64,000 nt of DNA from Antitrichia curtipendula. Its lineage: Eukaryota > Streptophyta > Bryopsida > Hypnales > Leucodontaceae. How positions within the stretch are numbered: the stretch's first letter is position 1; each line of letters begins with the position of its first letter. Location of the stretch: the NCBI GenBank assembly GCA_951230915.1, contig OX579639.1:14756001-14820000 (forward strand), given 5' to 3'. This document shows positions 46,237 through 56,352 of the stretch, in pieces. Below the pieces are notes generated by a model that ran no database searches, was not told the DNA's origin, and was given only the letters and a program-made list of their open reading frames with translations. The translations under genes were made by a program, and so were the position numbers.

Positions 46237-49200
46237 CTTTACCAACAATGGCCACCCTCTTGTAGACAACACCATCTGGAGGCATGTATTTTAAGTGGAT
46301 GAACTTCGGTGGTTGATTTGAGGCATTCGCCACACCCAAAAATGCCCCCATTCCAAGGGCCTGCAAAATCGAGTTCCATGTGAGTCCGTCATATGACTTA
46401 GAGGCGAGCAACAAGAGGACATAGTTCATTCTAAGACCAGCTCGGCACGGCTATAGAGAGAGGATAGAGGGCCTGAGTAATAGGACTAGATAATCTTTGA
46501 GAACCAGGATATAATGCTAAGTTGAGCTATTGAATCAAAAACCTTCAGGAGTGGGTAGTAGCCCTCTCCCTCTCAACCAAAAAACACTTTAATATGCATG
46601 GACCAGTCAACTAAGCATTAAAGACTAGATAATGCTCAAGAGTCTAGAGGCTCGAGCATTTTTCGACATAAAGCCGAATCGATCTAAAGCAACCAGGAAC
46701 GTTCAACTCTGTAAATTTTGTTGCTCTAAGGGCTTAAAATGAGGAGACGAGTATAAATTCTCTTCAGACCAGACCATGTCACAAACACCGGACTCAGCGC
46801 TATGAGAATATAATAAATATCTAATGGCTTCGCAAACACAACTGCAGTAAGAGAATGACTACCTCGCACGATTCTTTCTCCAGAATGGTGCAGCTCAACA
46901 CCTCACTATGCGACATGGCGATACTCACTACTGCGTCAACAAGAGCTCCTGAAAAACTCATACAAAACTGGAGGGTTATTACAATAAACTGAGTAGAATA
47001 CTTTCAATAGGTAAGCAATAGGTAAGCAGCAAGGAAACTTTCCATAGAAGAACCTCAATTGCACTTGCGAATGAACATCGAATCAGAAGGTTCGGAAATT
47101 GAGTAATTACTGTCCTCGGTACACTCTGTGCGAACCGCAATACCATAAATTGACTACAAATATTCCTGTACACAAATGGCCATTTGTAGTAGACAAAGAG
47201 GAAGTGCCCAAGCACCTGGAGTCATCACGTTGGCAGGGGCAGCCACCAATTGCTTTGCAACAATAACCCCAGCAGTGATACATACTGCTCGCCGCAGTGC
47301 TTCATCTCGATCGCTCCCGGTGCCTAGTGACATCACTGCCACCTGTGTCAATTTTGACGGTTTGGCCTGGCATCATCCCCCAAATCCCCACAATCCTCTT
47401 CTGTTCTTCAATTCAAACAGCAGACACCATCTCCGACCTCTACTACAGGTCTCACATTATATGTAAAGCATTCCTATTACGCATCTAACCAGAACTTGCC
47501 CACCAACTTGTCAGGTTCATTACAATAAGCTCGAATTGGTGACGACAAACAAGTATAGGACTCTGAATATAATCCGCAGAAAGAATTGGAAAAATACTCA
47601 ATCACGTAATAGAAAGCATTAACCCCCAAGTGCCACGAACATCTGAAATGTGTCATGTCTTCTGTATCACTCTTGAGCGGCTCATATAGGGACTTTCTTA
47701 TAATCAATTATACTTATTCTTTACCAAGATTCCGAATGTTCATATTCATTCTGGCGACGTAAAATTTAGCCTCATCTGCATTATATTTTTCACGATATGA
47801 CCAATCAAATTGGTCATTTTGAAACCATGAAATCTCTATCCATTAAGGAACAGGCAAGAGTCCAGAAACAATCAGGCTATCATTGCTTGAAAAAACTACA
47901 ATTGCAGTTCTTAAGTTACACTTAGTTTCATCGATACCTTGAAACAGAAATTTATGCACGTCCTATCAGTCAGTGCAGATTGTTATGGAGTGAACAGTTC
48001 ATTATAAAGTCTACAATAAAAGTATATTAACGATTAGCATACCTTAAGTCCAGTAGCCATTGAGAGTTTATCCAGGTCAGTTCTTTCCTTCTCAACTTTT
48101 GTCAATATCGAATCCATAAGACTAAACCACTGTTTAAATGATTTGCATTAATAATTACGACCACTCAAAACCTGACCTCTTCAAATAATAAACTACCTCC
48201 AGTAGTTAGTATATCTTGTGAACTTATCATGTGCAAGGATTCAGTCTCTCAAAGAGTAGAGAGGGATATTACTTATAAGTACCACGTCAGCAGCACGCAT
48301 ACCTCAGACTTGAAGCGGGTATCCTCATAGGTTCCAAGAATAGCACCCGATGCAATAGACTTCACTGCCACAAGCTTCGAGGGCTCATCCATGAGATTTG
48401 TGTCTATGGCTGCCAAACCCATGTTGCACATCTGAGAGCCGCTCCCACAGACAATCCATGTAATTTATCAGAGTGTTACGCAGATTGGAATGCTAAAAGT
48501 CCTGGCTACTAAGCTGCAATAGAACAAGAAAAATGATTACTCCATACAGAGGTGATAGATAATCACCTTCAGCTGTTTGGCAATTCGAGCTGCAGTAAAC
48601 CCTAAAATACGTCATGAATCAGAAGCATACACAGCGTCCATGACATTCTGTGCTCGCCCCAACCCCACGAGTGCAAGTCTGCCATCCAGAAAACCCTCGG
48701 GTTCAGTACCGATCCGAGATGACCAACAAGGGAGAGCAGGTCAAGCCAGGCCAGGCCAAAGATTGTGAGTGTGGAAAGAGGCAGAATATATATCGAACTC
48801 CTACCTCTTGATTTTGCTCGAGGATAGACGCACCACGGACAATTGTCCCAACTTCCCTTTGAAGTCATCCTCATTTGCCTACATGCCACTCCACTAGAGC
48901 CAATCTCATACTTAGAACGCACTTAACCTCTAAAGGACCAAGAAGCCCAAATTGGTTCTAAAGCTGTTTAGCAGTTTTGATTAGGACAGACAGGGACTTT
49001 ATTTTATCCAATTTTATTCATTTTGACCAACACATGCAATGTTCTTTTTTGATTCAGGAGAATGATGTAAAATTTGGCCCATATGAATTCTATTATTTTC
49101 ACGATACGATCAATTGAATTGTTCATATTGAGATAATGAATAGTTGGTATTTTAGAGGTTGAAAATCCTTCCCCTCCGTTCCGGAAAATTAACACAGGGT

Positions 49201-49739
49201 GTAACATTAACATCAAAACCGACAAGTTCCGTAAACCCCGCGAGTATGTAAAGATCTGGAGGCAGGATACGTACGAGTTCTCCTAAGACCCCACCCATGT
49301 TATAGTCAAGCTCCGCGAGGCCTGGGTGAAGAAATTTATCTTCTTCAGTCCGCTTAAGATTATCTTCAAATATACCGAGCGCCAACACGTCTCCTTCCCA
49401 TTCATACAGAGCTCCGTCATGGACCCTTATGTCCATCTGATACACATATGACAACTAGTTCATGACCAGCATATTACACGCGAATGTGTGATAGCACTGT
49501 CAAAGACTTTCAACTTGAATCACGCACGATTTGTAAAGCAAATGGATACACCAGAGAACTTAGGCTTCAAAACAATCAGGTGCTCACAGACTGAGAAGAG
49601 AGGGCGAAAGAAGGAATTATCCTATGCATGAGATATCAGAGTTAACATTTGGCATTTTAGATGTAAGAACGACCTCAGCAACATCTGGGGGAGTGTGCTT
49701 GGTGAGGCCCAAAGTATTTCCATCTGGGTGAGTCGACAT
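46237..49739 (-). pseudogene. Leucyl aminopeptidase (M17) gene, 5' part only, with an in-frame TGA
   Basis: Minus-strand exons: 49739-49674, 49436-49275, 48878-48805, 48678-48567, 48431-48303, 48129-48043, 47342-47216, 46948-46863, 46360-46237. All are phase-consistent. The product starts MSTHPDGNTLGLTKHTPPDV, then the M17 N-terminal domain (YEWEGDVLALGIFED; DDFKGKLGQ; LALVGLGR), the linker LVAAPANVMTP, and [19 protein letters not shown] up to VAIVGKG. The next expected piece, the metal-binding TFDSGGY and NTDAEGRL half, is absent from the window, and repeats and a CACTA element follow instead. Exon 4 contains TGA at 48614-48612. The catalytic domain is thus missing and the frame broken, so this is probably a truncated pseudogene. 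A very long intron leading to distant 3' exons cannot be fully excluded. No chloroplast transit peptide is evident. Confidence 0.75.
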
Positions 49740-51479
49740 TGTCCTTTACGACCTGGTGATTTCTGTTAACACCAAACAGATCCTTCAGTTAAGTTAAAAA
49801 CATCGATGAATAATAATCAACAGTGGCTATGACACAGGCAACTATGTGCAGAAGAAAAGGTCACTAGAGGTGATTACAAATGGTTGAACAAAGGTGGTAA
49901 GCATTTGATAAAGTACTCACAGTGCACTTCGTCATTCTTAACTTAACTAAAATTTTATGGTAACGTGAAAAGTGAGCCCCATTATGAGAAATAAAATAAC
50001 ATACCAAGCCACGGGAGTGGCTCTAGATGTCATTTCCATAAAGAGTCACTCCTTTCACATTACCAGATAGAACCTCAACGGTTGGATCTTGTTCTATCAT
50101 AATCAAGCAAGAGTCTAGAAGATGGAAACCGTAACGCCACAGAACACGATTATGAAACATAATCAAGCTCTCTGTATCCAATTTTTGGTTGCCTCTATTG
50201 AGGTTATGTGTTAATACACCTTGAAGTGTATATAATTATAACTCAATGGCCACCCATCGACAATTATGTAAACAGACAGCGGATCAATCGATCTTAGTAA
50301 GCTAGACCACGACCAAAGTGCATCAGTGAAATGTTCCTTTCGAATATCCCGGTCTGCAAGGATTAAAGAAGAAAAATTACAAGAAAAACAACTTGGTGCA
50401 TAATTGTGATGACACCTGGACCATCTGCTGGATGTACCTCCCTCACAGTGACTCTGTGACCCCAGTCGTATAGTAAGGGACAGAAAAGTGCGTCAATAAT
50501 TATTACGTCGGAGTCAAAAAGGAACATACGGACCGTATGCTTTGTACACCCGCAATATGATATGACAACAAAATATATGCGTTCCGAACTCAATTCCCTG
50601 TGTTCACGACACGGCACTAATTCTAACACAAAGACACAGTCTGGTTAATTAAGGTCAAACTAACTAAGAATTTCATATGTTCACCAAGAATTAAGAGCGT
50701 CAAACCTGTGTGCACACCGTGCAACCCACGAAACGCAAGTAATAGGCGTGCACAACCACAGCCACAGCCTGCCGCATACTTTTCTCACCCTCAACACTAA
50801 TCAACATTAGGCAACACAAAACAGAAACGGCTTGCACAAACGTACAACCATTGACAGTCTAAAAGTGGACACCTCTACAATACCCGAGAAGGTAACCGTC
50901 AACTCTACAATTGTCAGCAAAATGAAAATCGGTTCCGACTGACCAACTGCTGCGAAAACCCCCCGCCTACAAAGCAATTCTGGGCCCACTCATCGAAAAG
51001 CGAGCAGTGGAGGACTTCCAAGCCAGGAAGATCAACAATAAGCTGCTCTGAGATTCCCTACCATAAACCATAACAGGACCCATGAGATGACGAGAAGTCT
51101 TGCCAAGCAAGGCAAGAACCTGGGGATCCCGACTACTCTTCCATCCCAAGCTGCACGCAAGACTGTGTCTCATTCCTTAAAGACAATGAAGCAACTGCAA
51201 CTTCGACGGAAAGCCAAGCAATGTGTACACAGCCTCATGTCATGGCGCCCCCTCGACTGACCACGTGAATTTGGCAAAATGCACCGAAATAGAGCCACTC
51301 TACCCGCTTCAGGGCTCAGTGTCGCACTCGTAGCTAGCGCGTAAGTATCTTTAACACAAAAATGTGGTAAGATGACACGAGTTATCGTCCCAGGGAATTC
51401 TAGTATGTTGCTGCAAGTTTTGGGTATCCGGATCACTTCCAAAAACACCCCAAGCAATCCGTACACTCTATTGCTATCT
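49740..51479. other. 5' flank of the LAP fragment; no clear gene
   Basis: The only ORF that might be an exon is on the minus strand at 50430-50610 (RIYFVVISYCGCTKH...). It has AG before and GTACAT after, but no recognised domain. The rest is featureless. Confidence 0.3.
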
Positions 51480-52415
51480 TCCGGAAACTAGTATTTTCCG
51501 GATTCCAATCCGGATCCGTCCTATTCCGGATTCCGGTTCCAACTCTCTCAAGTAACTGGTTTTAGATACCCCTGTTTCACCCTCAGGGGGTCCATTATTG
51601 ATCTTTCCGAGGGGTAGGGACTCGCCACTCCTGGTTCACACTTTCTATCCGTAACAAACAAAACAAACACCCAAGAAATATACGGTAATAGCAAAGGGAG
51701 AATCCGTACCCTCACAATCTTCCGGATGACGTATCCGGAAAGTAGGTCACACAAGGCCCGGTTAGATCCACCTTACTACAACGACAGATCCAGACTTTCT
51801 GGATTGTAGTGTTGACTTCTTAACTCTCGAGTGCTCCGGAGGTTGGCAGACCTTCCAATGGCTGGGATAATTCCTCTAGCGGTTGCTTATCTCCGCACGG
51901 AATCCTCCCTGGACTTCCGGACTCGCACCCTCACCCGTAACAGGCTTCCACCGGATCACCGTTCCAGCAAATTAAAGGCACCACGCACAGCTCCTCTTTC
52001 ACACGTCTAAAGTTCTTCCGTCACAGCATATGTATCCGTCAACCCAAGAATCCGGACTCCCTCTCACACACTCTCACTCACAAACCAGTGTACAACTCAA
52101 TCATCAATGCGATACGCAAAGAGATGATCAAATTGATCTCTGGTAAGCTTCGATTAAATGACAAGAAAGGGAATGACAGGCCAACAAGCCGGCCTGCCCT
52201 TAAAAGCAAACAAAAAGCAGCCAAAAGGCCCACACAAAACCCGGCCAACAACCAACTACAAATCCGGCTATCGGTCCTAATAGCCATTGCGGATAAAACT
52301 AAAATCCGTTGACAACCTAAAAGTCCGGAACTAGGGGCCCACAGTCCGAATTACCCGTTTCCGGAAATAACTAATAAGTCAAAATCCTAACTAAAAAGAC
52401 AGCCACCCGCACTAG

Positions 52416-54355
52416 TCATTTGCGGGGCTTCTTTGTCGATGGTCCGGCCCTAAGATTCGCTGGAGTGGACTTCCGGGCAGTTACCTTTGGTGGAGTCCTC
52501 TTCGTCGGCGATCGAGTCCGGATCTGAGGCGGATCAGAATCCGTCTCATCCAATTGGGAGTGAGACTCCGCAAATTCCTCTTCCGTCTCCTCGATCTCCA
52601 GCGGCTCCTCGATCCTCGTGTGTTGCTGCCGTGTCGTCTTTGTCTCCGTCAAATTAATGATGGTGTTGCCCGGATTCGCTGGTGGCGGAGTGTTCTGCAT
52701 ATGCATAAACTTGTCCGGATCGGTCCGGGCAGGATTCCGGACACTTGCTGCTGCTATGGCCTCAATTTCCGTCTCCGTCAGCTGGAGAGGCGGAAACAGG
52801 TTTACCGCCGCCTGTCTTCCGGCTGTCCCCTCCTGGATGGTGGTCTGCGTGCCCGCTTCCTTCGGCGTTTTAACATCCGGATAAGTGACTACGTGAGTCA
52901 GGATTTCCGGATTCCTCTTTCCCGTTGAAGTTCCGGCCCCATGAGTTTCTTGGAACTCTCCTCCCGGAAGATCAGCGAACATTGCTTGGTCGAGCAGGTT
53001 CGGGTCGAGGCTTCCAATCAACTGTCGCATCTCCTTCAGCACTCCCTCCATCCGGGCCTCGAAACCCGTCAGGATGAGTACGACCTTTGTTCCGATAATG
53101 TGGCCTTGGGCCACCATCTGTGAGTTCCAGAGTTGGGCCCTCGAGATGGTGCTGGCCGAAAGGTCGATCAGTTCTCCCAGCTTCCGTACTAGAGCCATCG
53201 CTTCCGTTGACTTCCGGTTCGCGATGTGCATCTTCCGTTCCGACCACTGGTGCTGGCTTCGGAACTGATCCCGTTCCTCCTGAAGACTCCGGATCTGGTC
53301 GTACAGAACCTTGACGTCTTCCGGATTCGGTCTTCGTGCGATGGCGGCCAAGATCTCCCTCTCGTCCTTCACTCCTAACGTATGGCAAACGTCTTGGAGT
53401 ACTGCTGCCATCCGGTCGTTCACCGTCCTCGTCGTTCACCGTCCTCGTCGTTCACCGTCCTCGTCGTTCGCAGCCAATGTATGGCGTTCTCGACTGGATC
53501 CATCTCCTCGTGCGAGCTTTCCGGCTGGACGGAACCTTCCACCACTTGTTTTCCTCGCGCTGCCCGGTCAGTGGATTTCCGCCTGCTGGTTCCGGCCTTC
53601 TCCGGAGTGGTCTGTGTCTCCTCCGGAACGTCCTCCTCCTCGGATTCCGGCTCCTCCGGCTGTGGTTCCGGTCTCAGCCCGTACTTGAGGAGATTTTCCC
53701 CTTTCTTGTACATAAGTTGCTCCGGCTCGCTCAGGGTCTCCATCCGGTGGTACAAATGAAACAGGTAAGGGCTAATGTGACTAGACTTCCGTCCTGCAAT
53801 CCCATTCGCTAACTTATCCACAATCGTGTGAATAAGTCCGCCCCAGTTTACGGGTCTTGGGGGCGGGTTTACCCTATTCCCTAAAGCCCCGAAAATGGTG
53901 TTTGCCACCGTGGTGGTCACCCGGTTAGGCTTTTCCGGATACAGGATGGGAATCAGGAACTCTAAAAGTTGCTGATCTCAGGCGTACACGCAATCCGTCG
54001 CTGCAAACCCCTCCTTTGGGTCGGCAGAGTTCCGGAATCTTTCCGCCGCGAACTTCTCCATCCGGCTGGCCCATCCATGCCCCCGGTTCAGTGCAAAATA
54101 CGTTCCGGCCCAAAGCTCTTGTGTCCAAGCTCTCGGGCGGCCCCTCACCGTCAACTCATACTGATTGGGAACTCCGTAAAGGAGTTCCTCAATCATCCCT
54201 TCGCTTTTTAAGTCCCATGGGCGGTGTAAGAATCCGACACAGCCCATGGTCTCTAAATCCTCTTGCAACTCTCTATGGCGATCCGTATCGAACGGAATCA
54301 CCGGGCTGACAGTCCGTGCGGTCACCGCCAATCTACGGGTTTGAGTTTCCGTCAT
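52416..54355 (-). pseudogene. Gag-like coiled-coil protein, broken by a TGA and a 16-bp repeat expansion
   Basis: Minus strand from ATG 54355 to TGA 52416, no introns. The N-terminal part (WTQELWAGTYFALNRGHGW) and the middle (NWGGLIHTIVDKLANGIAGR, YLFHLYHRME) look like a plant-transposon-type gag or DUF region. Acidic and then coiled-coil segments follow (EERDQFRSQHQWSERKMHIA), and the tail is basic and Pro-rich. No CCHC knuckle, protease or reverse transcriptase is seen. TGA at 53980-53978 interrupts the frame. Three tandem copies of a 16-bp unit at 53415-53462 shift the frame; a single copy joins the two halves. Assignment to a retroelement is inference from layout only. Confidence 0.5.
53415..53468. 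repeat. 16-bp tandem repeat (GTCGTTCACCGTCCTC), three copies
   Basis: Exact copies at 53415, 53431 and 53447 plus a partial. The two additional units add 32 bp and break the gag-like frame. Confidence 0.9.
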
Positions 54356-54803
54356 CCTGTCGGTCCTCCGGAGTTGCACCGACCTTACTTCCGCTTCCTA
54401 CCTCGATCCTATCTCACCACTCTTTCTCTCACTAAACGTACTCGCAAAAATGCCGCAGAGAAAAGAGACCGAATGAGAATGGCGGCGGGGTTTATATAGC
54501 GGCGCGAAACCCTAAGTTCCCGACCCGGTGGAGTTCCCGTAAGTTCCCTAGCCAAAACCCCTACGATCCGGAACTTCCGACTATCCGGCTACTGGTTCCG
54601 GAACACTGTTTTAACCTAATTAGAGTTTTAACTTCCTACAAAAGAGATCTTTTCTAATGTAGGTTTCTAGCGTCTAAACTTCTACACTTATGCAAAAATT
54701 TCAAAGTTCTTCTCCTATATATCTCTATTTTATGTATTAAGTTTAGTTTCCGGACGTTCCGTAACGTTACACTCAGCAAGAAGGTTTGGAAGACGAGAGG
54801 GCC

Positions 54804-54822
54804 TAAACCCTAAACCCTAAAC
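54804..54822. repeat. Interstitial telomere-type repeat
   Basis: CTAAACCCTAAACCCTAAACC, the plant-type telomere motif, two to three units, at the edge of the CCGGA-rich segment. Confidence 0.6.
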
Positions 54823-56352
54823 CACTCGCAAAAGAGTGACCTCTTCGTACGCCATAAACTCTCAACTTCAAACTGCAAATAATGTAATAATATCAGTCTG
54901 CCAACCTTAGCTCAGGCAATTTCCGCTTCTCCAATCTCCAAATCCAAAATCTCTAAAGCAATTTCTTCCACGAAATTCACATCAATTTTACTCCACAAGA
55001 CGCCACAGCACTCGAGAAACAAAAATAATAAAATTACAAGAAATCGACGTCATTAATTTTGGAGGAGCTCCATTTCATACTTATACTTCCATTCCGCAAC
55101 CTTATCTTGTAATGAGCAAGAGCTTTTTTCACTGCAACTTCCTCGAGGGCCTTGGCAACGGCTGTCAACACGTGTGTTACAATTCAGTCGATCAGGCTCA
55201 GTCAGCAACATCAGAGGGCTTCTATGGTTTCAGGACCATAATTTTTAATGCCAACACATGTAATCATACGAACAACCAAACCTGAATAAACTAGAAATTT
55301 AAGAACCGAAAGCTCTGGTCTACGACAGGTAACAAGAGAAAAAATAAACAAAATCCATATACTGAATCTGTGGGCATGGAAAGTGAATGTGCAACGCCAT
55401 AACACACCTACCTATGAATTGTCCACAACAATGCTTCAGCAGAGTGTAGACACATTCGTGCAGGTCACAAGAGAAACCTAAACGTTCGTAACACTCGTGA
55501 GTACATTTGGCCCAAGAGTACTATGAATAGTTCGCAAAAATTGTAAAAAGAGAGCAAAGACTTGAGGAATTTAAGCATGAAAACATACTTTGAAGAGCAT
55601 CCAAGAACTCAATATAATAATTTCAAACGAGAACCATAGCCCGAACTCCGTCAGAACCAATACTTTGAGATCGAATACCCCTACGTTGAAAATTGAACTC
55701 CTTGCCATTGTCATTTAAAATTGAACTCCTTGCCAAGATCAATTCTGACGAGCTCTGTCAAACCAAGGAAAAACACTCCATGATTTAGAAAGGGAAGTTC
55801 AAATTCATACGAGTAGTATGCCAGCAAACAAGATACATTTTCCAGCGTTAAATCTAAAAACATACAAGTGAGAAGATTTAAAATTGTGGAAACTACTGGA
55901 TATTCACATGATAAATTGAAATGAATTTCTTGTGAACTGTCTCGCATAAAGTCATTACATAGTGAAGAGAGACTTTTCGAAAGAAGCCCACCACGTGCAA
56001 AGGTAGGAACCCGATTCCATCTCTGAATATGAAACTCTCATATCTTGATATTGGTCATCTTTACATAATTCAAAGTGAATGAAAGTAGGCAAAAAATAAT
56101 TATGGGTTTTACTTTTGCTCAAAGGCATTTGAAATCAATACCTTTATCTTTAGAAAAACTGATTGCTTGAACCCCAAATGACCGAGAGTTCACGTTTGAC
56201 GTTCTACAGTTTGAAGTGACGCAAATAGAATCCTTAAACACACCCTTCACTAACATCCTTGCTGATAGTGAGACCCAAATTGTAGCCGATTACTTCAAAA
56301 ATAGACCAAGGGTGAGAGGGGAACCTGACAGAATCAAGAAATCAGTGAGCAG
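54823..56352. other. Intergenic / 3' flank of ICMT
   Basis: No recognisable exon. Short minus-strand ORFs at 55211-55405 and 55711-55947 have no domain and no convincing splice context. Confidence 0.35.

Larger units (their letters stand above)
51480..54780 (-). mobile_element. CCGGA-rich retroelement-like segment
   Basis: This stretch is strikingly dense in TCCGGA/CCGGAT words compared with its neighbours, and the density stops abruptly at both sides. It contains one minus-strand gag-like coding region (52416-54355) and non-coding flanks of about 0.4 and 0.9 kb. The boundary at 54773 reads TGTAACGTTACGG on the minus strand. I could not find matching long terminal repeats, so it may be a solo or damaged non-autonomous LTR element. 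Confidence 0.4.

Noticed and set aside
48567..48678. A very short intron removing the in-frame TGA of LAP exon 4
   Set aside because: The only GT..AG pair around it would leave about 43 bp and the wrong phase for the following conserved residues.
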